A stretch of 64,000 nucleotides of DNA from Streptomyces caatingaensis (GTDB lineage: Bacteria > Actinomycetota > Actinomycetes > Streptomycetales > Streptomycetaceae), in assembly GCF_001187435.1 (NCBI RefSeq), contig NZ_LFXA01000005.1:1-64000 (forward strand). The letters run 5' to 3'. How positions within the stretch are numbered: the stretch's first letter is position 1; each line of letters begins with the position of its first letter. Below the pieces are notes generated by a model. It saw only the letters and a list, made by a program, of their open reading frames with translations, ran no database searches and was not told where the DNA came from. Below, piece by piece: positions 7,777-16,699 of the stretch. Position numbers and translations under genes: made by a program.

Positions 7777-10294
7777 GCCCCGGCCCGTCCACCCGCGGCC
7801 GGCGGACCACCGGCATCGGCAGCGCGACCGCCCCGCGTCCGGCCTGGGCCGCACGGACCTTCCTCAGCACCGCCGATGCCTCCTCCACCCGCTCACGCTC
7901 CTGCGGGTCCATGGCCGCAACCTGGTCCCGCATCTGATCCACCCGCTTCTTGTACGCCGCGATCTCCTCGTCCATGTTGCGCACGACGAACTCATCGACG
8001 TCCATCATGACCGCCTTCTCACGCTGGGCCCGCAGCTGGCGGATGTGGTCCTCCATCGCCGGCAGGTAGGACGGGTCCGGGTGGTACGACGGGCAGCCCA
8101 CGCACTGGAACCGGATCGGGCACGCGTGCCCGCCCGCCTTCACGTTCGACGGCTCGGTGCAGTTCCCGAACGGGACCTGCACCGACCCCCGCAGATAGGC
8201 TGTCTGCGACAGCGGGGTCAGGCGCCCCTTGCGGTCGGTGGTGTGCAGCCGCATCACGTTCACCGCCTCCCGCTTCCGCTTCGCGGAGATCTTGTAATAG
8301 GCAGCCGTGGTGACCTCCGAGCGATGGTCCATCAGCTCACGCAGCAGATCCTGATCCAGGCCCGCGTCCGCGTGCCGCTGGCAGAACGAGTGCCGAAACG
8401 CGTAGGGGAAGACCAGGGACTTGTCGAACGGGGCCCTGGTTCCGTCCGGACCGAACTCCTCGGCAAACAAGGTCACTTCGTCACAGTCGACCCAGGCCCG
8501 GATGATGTGGGCGACCTGCTCGGGCAGCAGGTGCCGCAACTGGCCGTTCTCCCCGGCCGGCGGGAACAGATACCCCTCGCTGCCGGTGGGCAGATCCAGC
8601 CCCTCCCGCACCGCCAGCCACCGCTGGATGGTCTCGGCGGTCTCCACGTTGACCGGCAGGTGCCGCCGGGTCCGGCCGGCCTTGCGGTTGTCCCAGATCA
8701 AGGTCCAGTGCGCCTCCTCCCGCTTGAGACAGTCCAGGCGCAACTCCCCGATCTCGTAGGGGCGGCGGCCGGTGTCCCGCAGCAGCTCGTAGACGGCCCG
8801 GCACATCTCATGGACCTCCCCCGGCGTCAGGCGGCCGTGCGTCACCCCCCGGCCGAGCAGGTGGATCTGGTCGTCCAGCTGGTAGATGACGTCGTTGGGC
8901 AGAGCCCGCCCGGCCTCGTCCTCCTCGCTCACCTCGTCCGGGGCGATCACGTGGCTGGGGTGCCGGGCGAAGTAGGCCGACATCCCGCCCAGGTGCCCAG
9001 CCGCCCGCCCGTAGTCCAGGACCTTGAAGAAGAAGCCCAGCAGCCCGTTGCGAGCCTTGTTCTTCATCGGCGAGCCGTCCAGCCGCGGCAGATGCCGAAA
9101 CGCATCCACCACGGCGCCCATGTCGGCGAACGTCAACACCGCGGCGTCCGCGCCACCACCGGGCCGCAGAGCGAGCGCTCTCGCCGCGGTGACACAGGCA
9201 CGGTGGGCGCGTCTGACCTCGCCGGTCGTCGGCTTCGTCTCATCGATCCAGGTGATCAGCACCCGTCGCAGCCACGGCTGGGCCAGCTCGGTCAGGTCCA
9301 GATCGCCCGGACGGCTGGTGCGACCGCCGCGCTTGCCCCGCACGCCCAGCTCGGTCAGATCCAGCGTGGCCTGATCGGCCGGATCCTGCCCGCGGAAGCG
9401 CGCAAGGGCGGCGGCCACCACACGATGGGTCTCCCGCAGCAGCGCGTCGATGTTCGACCCCGAGCGATGGGGAAGGGCGTCGGCAGGCACCGCGGCCAGG
9501 CTGTCCGCGGCCTCGGCCAGGTGGGCGACCATCTGGCGGGTGGCATGCGGGTCGATCTTCTGCCCGCGCGCATCCCGCTGCTGCAGCGCGTACAGCACCT
9601 CCAGGCGGGCGAGCCGGCTCAACGGGGCGAGCGAGAACTGGTGGACTGCCAAATAGGGGGCCTGCCGGTCCAGCCAGTCGGCCGGCACCCTCGCACCCGC
9701 CACCCGGGAGGACGGGTGCCGCTTGAAGGTGCGGATGTGCTGGAAGCACAGGGTGTGCGGGCCGCGGCCGTCGAAGCGGCAGCCGCGCACGCGGCAGCTG
9801 GCCACCGGCGGGTACGGCTTCTGCCGGGCGACCCAGACCTCCAGCGCGGAGCCGGGATCGCGGTCCAGGTGCTTCTGCCGCAAAGAGGCGTGCGAGCTGC
9901 ACAAGCCCCACACATGCGCATCGCGCGGGCATCCCCCCACGCGGCACCGCTCCTGCACCCCGGTCATCGTCCGGTCCCGTACCGGCACGAAGACCGCCTT
10001 GAACTCCTTCATCGACAGCCCGCTGACCCGCTGGGCCTTCGCGCAGGTCGTGCACAGGCTCTTGGCCCGCGTCAGCGCATCGCACGCCGCGGTGCCACAG
10101 CGGTAAACCACCGTGCGCGCATTGGCCACATCGCCGGTGAACACCAGCGTCTGCCCATCCCACTCACCCTCGCGCCAGCCCTCCGCGACCTGCTCGCGCA
10201 ACCACGCCGCCCACCGCCCGGCCTCCAGCGGAGCCCACCCGGCCCCATGCCCCTCACCGGTTGGCACCCGGTGCAGCGGCACCACCTCGCCCAC
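7328..10294 (-). CDS. Large tyrosine recombinase (TnpB-like), C-terminus probably frameshifted
   Basis: Starts at GTG 10294 behind GGAGG and overlaps the upstream recombinase by 41 bp. The N-terminal third has Cys-rich knuckles (YRCGTAACDA, CTTCAKAQR, CRVGGCPRD). The recombinase domain carries the Arg box LLRDTGRRPYEIGELRL, the box FPYAFRHSFCQRHADAG and the C-terminal ELMDHRSEVTTAAYYKISAK with the likely nucleophilic Tyr. A Cys cluster follows (CTEPSN, CPIRFQCVGCPSYH). The frame as read runs to 7,328, about 150 codons into the DUF6262 gene in another frame. One base change near 7,790 would instead end it at a TGA overlapping the DUF6262 ATG, giving about 840 residues, which I consider the ancestral form. 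Confidence 0.75.
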   Translation of the reverse strand: MGEVVPLHRVPTGEGHGAGWAPLEAGRWAAWLREQVAEGWREGEWDGQTLVFTGDVANARTVVYRCGTAACDALTRAKSLCTTCAKAQRVSGLSMKEFKAVFVPVRDRTMTGVQERCRVGGCPRDAHVWGLCSSHASLRQKHLDRDPGSALEVWVARQKPYPPVASCRVRGCRFDGRGPHTLCFQHIRTFKRHPSSRVAGARVPADWLDRQAPYLAVHQFSLAPLSRLARLEVLYALQQRDARGQKIDPHATRQMVAHLAEAADSLAAVPADALPHRSGSNIDALLRETHRVVAAALARFRGQDPADQATLDLTELGVRGKRGGRTSRPGDLDLTELAQPWLRRVLITWIDETKPTTGEVRRAHRACVTAARALALRPGGGADAAVLTFADMGAVVDAFRHLPRLDGSPMKNKARNGLLGFFFKVLDYGRAAGHLGGMSAYFARHPSHVIAPDEVSEEDEAGRALPNDVIYQLDDQIHLLGRGVTHGRLTPGEVHEMCRAVYELLRDTGRRPYEIGELRLDCLKREEAHWTLIWDNRKAGRTRRHLPVNVETAETIQRWLAVREGLDLPTGSEGYLFPPAGENGQLRHLLPEQVAHIIRAWVDCDEVTLFAEEFGPDGTRAPFDKSLVFPYAFRHSFCQRHADAGLDQDLLRELMDHRSEVTTAAYYKISAKRKREAVNVMRLHTTDRKGRLTPLSQTAYLRGSVQVPFGNCTEPSNVKAGGHACPIRFQCVGCPSYHPDPSYLPAMEDHIRQLRAQREKAVMMDVDEFVVRNMDEEIAAYKKRVDQMRDQVAAMDPQERERVEEASAVLRKVRAAQAGRGAVALPMPVVRRPRVDGPGHDRHQAHVGRRAAGDQAARQPDQTRQGAGGTGRDEGQRYRDHLRLGGPRGRGVHLAGLPRRGARAHRGRHEGPGQGRPAPPRERHGGLGGEPGHRPGIAAGGEQGPASGEGRPQAGRPAGLGRPLGARRHQKRYPADRRPAGRTPQGQG

Positions 10295-11456
10295 GGTATT
10301 CCTCCCTCCCCTGACGGAACCGGGCTGCCACCAGCTCCACCGCGTCGCGTTTCTCCTGATCACTAACGTGCGAGTAGCGCTCCTGGGACGCCGGCGACTG
10401 ATGCCCGGCCATGTCCTGGCGCACCGCCCGCGGGACCTTGTTCCGCCGCCACCGGGTGATCGCCGAGTGCCGCAGCATGTGCGGCCTGGCCCGAAACCCC
10501 GCCCGCTTCGCCAGCCGCTGGAACAACTCGTGCGCATTGTCGTAGCGCATCGGCTGGCCCAGCGGGGCACGGAAGAGGTTGACGAACACCATGTCGCTGG
10601 CCTCCGCCTGCCACACCGCCTCCCGCTCGTAGCGGTACTCGGTGTACAGGCCGACCGTGTCCTCCTCCACCGGAATCCAGCGCGGCTGCACCGACTTGGC
10701 GAAGGCGTTGTTGCTGTTGACCCGCCGCCTGACGTGGACGTGCGGCCCCTTGACCTGGCAGCCCAGCAGCCGCGAGTCGGGCAGCACGTGCATGTCCTCG
10801 CGCCGCAGCCCCAGCGCCTCACCGATCCGCATCCCCGTCACCGCCAGCAGCCCCACCAGGAAACGGTCCCTGGCGTGCGTGGTCACCGCGAGAACCTGGT
10901 GAATCTCCTCGTCCGTCAGCCACTCGTAGCCGGGCACCGCCACCCGGAACTTCAGGCGCCGAGCCTCGATCTGGAGGTTCTGGCCGTCCTCGCCCGGATC
11001 GAAGCCCGCCGGGGCGAAGCGCAGGAACCGGGGCGCGACCAGCATCGTCACCACCGTCTGCGGCACACCGAGCCCCGCCAGCGAGCACCACCGCAGGAAG
11101 TCGGTCACCGTGCCCGTGATCTGGTTCGCCGTGCCCTTCTCCCGATAGCGCCGCTCAGCCCCCGGCCGGCGACTGCGCGGCGGCAACGGCTCCTCCACCA
11201 GCCACCGCTGGAAGGCCATCAGCTGGGCCAGCGTCGGCTCGTTCCACGCGACACCGAACTCCTTGCACCACGACAGATACAGAGCGACCCGAGGCGCGTA
11301 CGTCCTGCCGGTGTTGAACTCCCGGCCCGTCAGGAACGAGCACGCCTGCCCATGCAGTTCGAAGGACTCATCGACCACCACCCACCGGACGCTCCCGTCC
11401 GCGGACACAGCACGCTCAGCCCGATAGTGACGAGGTAACACATCTGCTGTAACCAA
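10254..11456 (-). CDS. Tyrosine recombinase/integrase (TnpA-like)
   Basis: 400 residues. Full catalytic set: R210 in LLAVTGMRIGEALGL, H326-x-x-R329 in RARPHMLRHSAITRW, H352 in MAGHQSPASQERYSHV and nucleophile Y361. The SAM-like N-terminal domain spans about residues 35-140. The start is a TTG at 11456, chosen because it follows a purine-rich GGGGGAGTTAAGG; no upstream ATG or GTG looks better. It is the first gene of the recombinase operon, reading away from the insertion junction at 11,549. It should cut and rejoin the element ends together with the TnpB-like partner. Confidence 0.85.
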   Translation of the reverse strand: MVTADVLPRHYRAERAVSADGSVRWVVVDESFELHGQACSFLTGREFNTGRTYAPRVALYLSWCKEFGVAWNEPTLAQLMAFQRWLVEEPLPPRSRRPGAERRYREKGTANQITGTVTDFLRWCSLAGLGVPQTVVTMLVAPRFLRFAPAGFDPGEDGQNLQIEARRLKFRVAVPGYEWLTDEEIHQVLAVTTHARDRFLVGLLAVTGMRIGEALGLRREDMHVLPDSRLLGCQVKGPHVHVRRRVNSNNAFAKSVQPRWIPVEEDTVGLYTEYRYEREAVWQAEASDMVFVNLFRAPLGQPMRYDNAHELFQRLAKRAGFRARPHMLRHSAITRWRRNKVPRAVRQDMAGHQSPASQERYSHVSDQEKRDAVELVAARFRQGREEYRGRGGAAAPGANR

Positions 11457-11548
11457 CGTGCCTTAACTCCCCCCAGATATCGCGCAGTCACGTAGAGATC
11501 GACCCTACTTGCCCCACGTGCCTCGCGGCTGCCAGTCGCACCAGATAA

Positions 11549-11722
11549 CTGAGCAAGTCGCTGCTGCTGGACCGGGTCTGGGCGCACGCCTTCGGGCCGG
11601 GCGACCGCGGCAACCTCGTCGAGCTCTACATCTCGTACCTGCGCAAGAAGATCGACGCCGGCCGGGCGCCGATGATCCACACGCGGCGCGGCATGGGGTA
11701 CGTGCTCAAGCCGGCCCCGTAG
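11549..11722 (+). pseudogene. 3' remnant of an OmpR/PhoB-type response regulator
   Basis: Codons from 11,549 to the TAG at 11,720-11,722 read LSKSLLLDRVWAHAFGPGDR, then NLVELYISYLRKKIDAGRAP, then RRGMGYVLKPAP. This is the winged-helix C-terminus of an OmpR-family response regulator, including the terminal RGxGYVL. A TAA sits directly before it in frame and no receiver domain is present, so the gene was cut by the adjacent element. The partner histidine kinase is not visible downstream. Confidence 0.8.
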
Positions 11723-11763
11723 CGCTCCCGGAGGCCGGGGGCCGGGGCCCCGGAGAAAATAGA

Positions 11764-11796
11764 TGTACGGCGTATAAGACGCCCTTGTACGGTGTA
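11764..11796 (+). promoter_or_regulatory. Repeat pair upstream of the MFS-TetR operon, likely operator/promoter
   Basis: TGTACGGCGTA (11764-11774) and TGTACGGTGTA (11786-11796) are near-identical direct repeats 22 bp apart, two helical turns. They flank a TATAAG that could serve as a -10 box. They lie about 70-100 bp before the efflux pump start, suiting control by the downstream TetR protein. Confidence 0.45.
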
Positions 11797-11863
11797 GACC
11801 GAACTCATCGGCCCACCGGTTTCCGGTCACCCGCGTCCCGCGGCACCCGTGCAAGGAGCACCC

Positions 11864-13396
11864 ATGTCGGCGCCCGTCACCGATTCCACGACCCCGTCCA
11901 CCTCCGGCCCGCCCCGGCTGCCCACGCGCTGGCTGATCCTGGGCGTCATATGCCTGGCCCAGCTCACGGTGCTGCTCGACAACACCGTCCTCAACGTCGC
12001 CATCCCGTCCCTCACCGAGGAGATGGGCGCCGCGACCTCGGACATCCAGTGGATGATCAGCGCGTACTCCCTGGTGCAGTCCGGGCTGCTGCTGACGGCC
12101 GGGAACGTCGCCGACCGCTACGGCCGCAAGAAGATGCTGGCCACCGGCCTCGCGGTGTTCGGGGCCGGCTCGCTCGTGGCCGCGCTGGCGCAGACCACGG
12201 GCCAGCTCGTCGCCGCCCGCGCCGGCATGGGCATCGGCGGCGCGCTGCTGATGACCACCACGCTGGCCGTCGTGGTGCAGACCTTCGACGCCGAGGAGCG
12301 GACGAGGGCCATCGGCCTGTGGGGCGCGGTGAGTTCGCTGGGCTTCGCCAGCGGGCCGCTCATCGGCGGCGTCCTGCTGGACCACTTCTGGTGGGGCTCG
12401 ATCTTCCTGATCAACGTCCCGGTCGCCGTGCTCGCCCTGATCGCCGTCCTCAAGCTGGTGCCCGAGTCGAAGAACCCGGCCGGCGAACGGCCCGACCCGC
12501 TCGGCGCGGTGCTCTCCACCATCGGCATGACCGGCGCCGTCTTCGCGATCATCTCCGGTCCGGACCACGGCTGGACGTCCGCCCGCGTGCTGGTCTCCGG
12601 CGCGGTCGGGGCCGTCGTCCTCGCGCTCTTCGTCCTGTGGGAGCTGCGCATCCCGTACCCCATGCTCGACATGCACTTCTTCCGCCACAAGCGCTTCGTG
12701 GCGGCGGTGATGGGCGGCATCCTCGTGGCCTTCGGCATGGGCGGCTCGCTGTTCCTGCTCACCGAGCACCTGCAACTCGTGCTGCACTACGGGCCGCTGG
12801 AGACGGGCCTGCGGATGACGCCCCTCGCGCTGATGATCGTCGTCCTCAACCTCGCCGGTGTCGGCGCCCGGCTGATGGCGAGGATCGGCGGGCCGCTCGC
12901 CATCGCCGGCGGCATGGCGCTGCTGGCCCTCGGCTGCGCCGTGGTCGCGCTGACCGGCTCGGAGGGGTACGGCGGGATGTTCGCCGGCCTGGTGCTGATG
13001 GGCGGCGGCATCGCGCTGGCGGCCCCCGCCATGGCCAACGCCGTGATGTCGGCGATCCCGCCGGAGAAGGCCGGCGTCGGCGCCGGCGTCAACGGCACGC
13101 TCCAGGAGTTCGGCAACGGCCTGGGCGTCGCCGTGCTCGGCGCCGTGCTCAACTCCCGCTTCGCCGCCCTGCTCCCGGCGGTCGCGGCCGGGGCGGGTTC
13201 GCTGCCCGCCGCGTTGGCCAACGCCCGTACGGACGCGGACCGTTCGGCCGTCAACGACGCGTTCGCCTCCGGCGTGCGGGCGGGCCAGCTGGTCGGCGCC
13301 GCCGCCGTGCTGGCGGGCGGGATCGTCGCGGCGGTGCTGCTGCGCCGGGCCGAGCGGTCCACCGCCACGGAGGGATCCGCGCAGGCCAGGGCCTAG
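11864..13396 (+). CDS. MFS drug efflux transporter (DHA2, 14-TM)
   Basis: 510 residues from ATG 11864, five bases after AAGGAG. After a 20-residue polar start come about 14 hydrophobic segments. Family motifs: LDNTVLNVAIPSL in TM1 (the acidic DHA2 motif), GNVADRYGRKKML (motif A between TM2 and TM3), ARAGMGIGGALLM (motif B) and LGFASGPLIGGVLLD (motif C, typical of drug/H+ antiporters). It should export hydrophobic drugs or a secondary metabolite across the cytoplasmic membrane. The TetR gene follows 38 bp later, so the two probably form a self-regulated operon. Confidence 0.85.
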   Translation: MSAPVTDSTTPSTSGPPRLPTRWLILGVICLAQLTVLLDNTVLNVAIPSLTEEMGAATSDIQWMISAYSLVQSGLLLTAGNVADRYGRKKMLATGLAVFGAGSLVAALAQTTGQLVAARAGMGIGGALLMTTTLAVVVQTFDAEERTRAIGLWGAVSSLGFASGPLIGGVLLDHFWWGSIFLINVPVAVLALIAVLKLVPESKNPAGERPDPLGAVLSTIGMTGAVFAIISGPDHGWTSARVLVSGAVGAVVLALFVLWELRIPYPMLDMHFFRHKRFVAAVMGGILVAFGMGGSLFLLTEHLQLVLHYGPLETGLRMTPLALMIVVLNLAGVGARLMARIGGPLAIAGGMALLALGCAVVALTGSEGYGGMFAGLVLMGGGIALAAPAMANAVMSAIPPEKAGVGAGVNGTLQEFGNGLGVAVLGAVLNSRFAALLPAVAAGAGSLPAALANARTDADRSAVNDAFASGVRAGQLVGAAAVLAGGIVAAVLLRRAERSTATEGSAQARA

Positions 13397-13434
13397 CATC
13401 GGACCCGGACCAGCGGCAGGGCGGAGAGACGGAC

Positions 13435-14226
13435 ATGGCGAGCAGCAGCGGTGCGAGGGAGCCCAGGATCAGCGTCTGGCTCACCGGGGAGAAGCCGGCT
13501 CCGCGCCGCCGGGCGGAAGCGGAGCTGACCGGGGAGCAGACGGGCGGCCTCGACCGGGAGAAGATCGTCGCGACGACGGTGCGGCTCCTGGACGCCGAGG
13601 GGCTGGCCAAGTTCTCGATGCGCCGCCTCGCCGCCGAGCTGGGGGTGACCGCGATGTCGGTCTACTGGTACGTCGACACCAAGGACGACCTCCTGGAGCT
13701 CGCCCTGGACGAGGTGACCGGGGAGATGCCGCTCCCCGACCCCGCCGACGAGAGCGAGCCGTGGCAGGAACAGCTGCGGCGGCTCGCCATCGCCTACCGG
13801 CAGCTCCTGGTGAGCCACGAGTGGGTGGCCACCCTGGTGGGCCGCTACCTGAACGTCGGCCCGCACGCGATGCGCTTCTCGGACACGACGCTCTCCGTCA
13901 TGCGCCGCAGCGGTGTCGCACCGCACCGGATCGCCGGGTCGATGGGCTCGCTCTTCCAGTTCGTCTACGGCTTCGCCACGGTCGAGGCGCTCTACCGGGA
14001 GCGCTGCCGGGCCGCCGGCCTGGACCAGAACACCTACCTGAGCCGGATCATGTCCGCCGTCGCGCAGAACAAGGACTTCATGGACCGGCACGGCGAGACG
14101 GTCGAGCTGACGCAGGCGCGCGTGGACCGGGACCTCGAACGCATGTGGGAGGAGGACTTCGCGGTCGGCCTGGACACGGTGATCGCGGGCATCGAGGCCA
14201 TGCGGGACCGGCTGCGGGACGCGTAG
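13435..14226 (+). CDS. TetR-family regulator (tetracycline-repressor-like C-terminus)
   Basis: 263 residues. An N-terminal extension of about 40 residues precedes the TetR helix-turn-helix at about 45-90 (IVATTVRLLDAEGLAKFSMR, then LAAELGVTAMSVYWYVDTKD). The C-terminal ligand domain resembles the TetR_C class of large tetracycline-type repressors. It lies directly behind the MFS gene and probably represses it through the TGTACGG repeats at 11,764-11,796. The start ATG 13435 follows GGCGGAGAGACGGAC. Confidence 0.85.
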   Translation: MASSSGAREPRISVWLTGEKPAPRRRAEAELTGEQTGGLDREKIVATTVRLLDAEGLAKFSMRRLAAELGVTAMSVYWYVDTKDDLLELALDEVTGEMPLPDPADESEPWQEQLRRLAIAYRQLLVSHEWVATLVGRYLNVGPHAMRFSDTTLSVMRRSGVAPHRIAGSMGSLFQFVYGFATVEALYRERCRAAGLDQNTYLSRIMSAVAQNKDFMDRHGETVELTQARVDRDLERMWEEDFAVGLDTVIAGIEAMRDRLRDA

Positions 14227-14237
14227 CGGACGCACAG

Positions 14238-14300
14238 CGGCCCCGGGCGGTGCGCGCCGGCCGTCCCCTGCCGTTGTCGCGCGCACCGTCACCGGGGCCG
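14238..14300. terminator. Large imperfect hairpin between converging TetR and MFS genes
   Basis: Arms 14238-14257 and 14279-14300 pair along about 20 positions with a small bulge, starting 12 bases after the TetR stop. Confidence 0.5.
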
Positions 14301-14382
14301 TTCGCCCGGGAACCCGTCATGCCGTTCGGTCCCCGGGCCGCCGGCCGCGTCTCCCCGCTCGTGGAGCCGCGGCCGGGGTCCG

Positions 14383-16020
14383 TCAGCCGGCCTTGGCCGG
14401 CGTGGCCGCCGCCTCGTCCGCCGCGGCGATCGTGTCCGCCGGGGCGCCCGGGCGGCCCTTGAGGGCCACTTCCTTGATGAAGAGGGTCAGCAGGAAGGCG
14501 ACCAGCGCGGCCGGGGCCGCGTAGGCGAAGACGTCCCCGACGCCGTGCCCGTAGGCGTCCTCCATGATCGAACGGAGCGGCTCCGGCAGCTTCTTGACCT
14601 CGGGGATGCTGCCGCCGCCCCCGCCCTGCTGCGCCAGCGCGGCGCCCTTGGGGCCGAGCGCGGTCAGTCCGTCCACCACGTAGTCCTTGACCCGGGTGGC
14701 CATCACGGCGCCCAGCGCGGAGACGCCGACCGCACCGCCCAGGGAGCGGAAGAACGTCACGACGGAGCTGGCGGCGCCGAGGTCCTGCGGGGCCACCTGG
14801 TTCTGCGCGGCCAGCACCAGGTTCTGCATCATCATGCCGAGGCCGAGGCCCATCAGGGCCATGTAGCAGGCGAGTTGCCAGTACGGGGTGTCGTGGCGGA
14901 TGCTGCCCAGCAGCCCGATGCCCGCGGTGAGCAGGACGCCGCCGGCGAGCAGCCAGCCCTTCCACCGGCCGTTCCTGGTGATGATGTTGCCGGAGACCGT
15001 CGAGGAGACGAACAGGCCGGCGATCAGCGGAATGGTCATGACGCCCGACATGGTCGGCGTCTCGCCCCGCGACAGCTGGAAGTACTGCGAGAGGAAGACG
15101 GTGCTGGCGAACATCGCCACACCGACGAACAGGCTCGCCGCGGACGACAGCGCGATCGTCTTGTTGCGGAACAGCCGCAGCGGGATGATCGGTTCGGCCG
15201 CCTTGGACTCGACGAGCACGAAGACCGCGCCGAGCGCCACCGAGCCGGCCACCATCACGGCGGTCTGCCAGGACAGCCAGTCGTAGTTCTTGCCGGCCAG
15301 GGTCACCCACACCAGCAGCAGCGTGGCCGCGGCGGAGATGAAGAACGCGCCGAGCCAGTCGACCTTCACCTGCCGCTTGACCACGGGGAGGTGGAGGGTG
15401 CGCTGGAGCACGATCAGGGCGATCACGGCGAAGGGCACGCCGACGTAGAAGCACCAGCGCCAGCCGAGCCAGCTGGTGTCGGTGATGACGCCGCCGAGCA
15501 GCGGACCGCCGACGGTGGCGACGGCGAAGGTCGCGCCGAGGTAGCCGCTGTAACGGCCGCGCTCGCGCGGGGAGATCATCGCGGCCATGACGATCTGCGC
15601 CAGGGCCGAGAGGCCGCCGACGCCGATGCCCTGGACGACGCGGCAGGTGATCAGCATGCCGGTGCTCTCCGAGAGACCGGCCAGCGCGGAGCCGGCCACG
15701 TAGACCACGAGGGCCGCCTGGACCAGCAGCTTCTTGCTGAAGAGGTCGGAGAGCTTGCCCCACAGCGGCGTGGTGGCGGTCATGGCCAGCAGGGAGGCCG
15801 TCACGGTCCACGTGTAGGCGGACTGGCTGCCGTGCAGATCGTGCATGATCTTCGGCAGGGCGTTGGAGACGATCGTCGAGGAGAGGATCGCCACGAACAT
15901 CCCGAGCAGCAGCCCGGACAGCGCCCGCATGATCTGGCCGTGCGTCATGGCGCCGGCGGACTCGGGGCCGGAGGGTTCGGTGTGGCTCTCCCGCACACCT
16001 GACGGTGTGGTCTTGGCCAT
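14383..16020 (-). CDS. MFS drug efflux transporter (DHA2 family)
   Basis: 545 residues from ATG 16020 behind AAGGAAG. TM1 carries GMFVAILSSTIVSNALPKI, motif A is GKLSDLFSKKLLV, and motif C is VATVGGPLLGGVITD. A long extracytoplasmic loop (residues about 430-480, with a Gly stretch) precedes the last helix. Cognate MarR-family gene lies 19 bp upstream on the same strand. Likely exports drugs or lipophilic acids in exchange for protons. Confidence 0.85.
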   Translation of the reverse strand: MAKTTPSGVRESHTEPSGPESAGAMTHGQIMRALSGLLLGMFVAILSSTIVSNALPKIMHDLHGSQSAYTWTVTASLLAMTATTPLWGKLSDLFSKKLLVQAALVVYVAGSALAGLSESTGMLITCRVVQGIGVGGLSALAQIVMAAMISPRERGRYSGYLGATFAVATVGGPLLGGVITDTSWLGWRWCFYVGVPFAVIALIVLQRTLHLPVVKRQVKVDWLGAFFISAAATLLLVWVTLAGKNYDWLSWQTAVMVAGSVALGAVFVLVESKAAEPIIPLRLFRNKTIALSSAASLFVGVAMFASTVFLSQYFQLSRGETPTMSGVMTIPLIAGLFVSSTVSGNIITRNGRWKGWLLAGGVLLTAGIGLLGSIRHDTPYWQLACYMALMGLGLGMMMQNLVLAAQNQVAPQDLGAASSVVTFFRSLGGAVGVSALGAVMATRVKDYVVDGLTALGPKGAALAQQGGGGGSIPEVKKLPEPLRSIMEDAYGHGVGDVFAYAAPAALVAFLLTLFIKEVALKGRPGAPADTIAAADEAAATPAKAG

Positions 16021-16039
16021 GGACTTCCTTTTCGTCAAG

Positions 16040-16519
16040 CTATGGATGTATTGCTGTTCGGGTCGCGAGCTCCCGGTGCGACAGGTGCGGACGGCACTCG
16101 CCGAAGCTCTCCCGGAGCCGCGCCAGCAGCCCGATGGCGTGGGCGACGTCCTCGTCGCTCCAGTCGCCCAGGCAGTGCGCCAGCGCCTCCGTGTAGCGGG
16201 CGCTGACCTCGTCGAGCAGGGCGGCGCCGCCGGGCGTGAGGCTCAGCAGCCTGGAGCGCTTGTCCAGGTGGTCCGGCCGGCGCTCGAGCCAGCCGCGCTC
16301 GGCGGCGTACGCCACGTGGCGGCTGGTCACCGACATGTCGACGACCAGCAGCTCCGCGAGCTTGCTCATCCGCATCTCGCCGTACCGCTTGAGCAGTTCG
16401 AGCACGATGACCGAGGTGGGCGGGCAGTCCGGGGGGAGGACCCGGGCGAGACCGCGCTTGATGACGCCGATGGCGCCGAGCTGCTGGGCGAGCTCGCGGA
16501 ACTGCTCGTGCGCGGTCAA
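16040..16519 (-). CDS. MarR-family transcriptional regulator
   Basis: 159 residues. The winged helix covers about residues 45-105: MRMSKLAELLVVDMSVTSRH, the wing RGWLERRPDHLDKRSRLLSL and LTPGGAALLDEV. The start is TTG 16519 after GGGAGGG; a longer frame reaching back to 16,618 would cover the operator region and is less likely. First gene of a two-gene operon with the MFS pump. It probably represses its own promoter through the two sites at 16,537-16,580. Confidence 0.8.
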   Translation of the reverse strand: MTAHEQFRELAQQLGAIGVIKRGLARVLPPDCPPTSVIVLELLKRYGEMRMSKLAELLVVDMSVTSRHVAYAAERGWLERRPDHLDKRSRLLSLTPGGAALLDEVSARYTEALAHCLGDWSDEDVAHAIGLLARLRESFGECRPHLSHRELATRTAIHP

Positions 16520-16536
16520 CCGAACCCTCCCGTTAA

Positions 16537-16580
16537 GTTGCTTAGGGCAACCATAGGGAAGTTTGGTTGCTGAAGGCAAA
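16537..16580 (-). promoter_or_regulatory. Pair of MarR-type operators
   Basis: GTTGCTTAGGGCAAC (16537-16551) is a perfect 5-bp-arm dyad; GTTGCTGAAGGCAAA (16566-16580) is a near-copy 29 bp away. Both lie just upstream of the marR TTG start. Confidence 0.55.
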
Positions 16581-16699
16581 CGAAAAGCGGTAAAAGTCCG
16601 GTCAAGTCCAACGATCAAGGAGGCGGGGGCGGGAGACGCGGCCGGAAAGCCGCGGCCCGCCGCGCGGGCGCGGGCTCCCCTTCGCTAGGGTCCTGAGCC

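Larger units (their letters stand above)
1..11548. mobile_element. Right part of a Tn554-like tyrosine-recombinase element with cargo; left end outside the window
   Basis: Two overlapping tyrosine recombinases plus a DUF6262/TnpC-like protein form a Tn554-style tnpA-tnpB-tnpC trio at 7,204-11,456. Immediately to the right, at 11,549, begins the 3' remnant of an OmpR-type response regulator gene, preceded by a TAA in its frame. This places the element end between the tnpA start and 11,549. Everything to the left down to base 1 (helix-turn-helix regulator, degraded phosphotransferase and dehydrogenase, HPr-kinase-like gene, a three-gene operon) is taken as cargo because no conserved chromosomal gene interrupts it. 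That assignment is inference. The left end and the N-terminal part of the response regulator should lie upstream of this window. Confidence 0.6.

Noticed and set aside
7616..10366. Plus-strand open frame of over 900 codons
   Set aside because: It is the antisense of the TnpB-like recombinase, which has full catalytic motifs; the plus-strand translation is low-complexity with no family signature. Long antisense frames are expected at this GC content.
11330..13399. Minus-strand open frame of nearly 690 codons
   Set aside because: Antisense to the MFS transporter and response-regulator remnant; composition is Gly/His/Asp/Arg-rich and has no domain.
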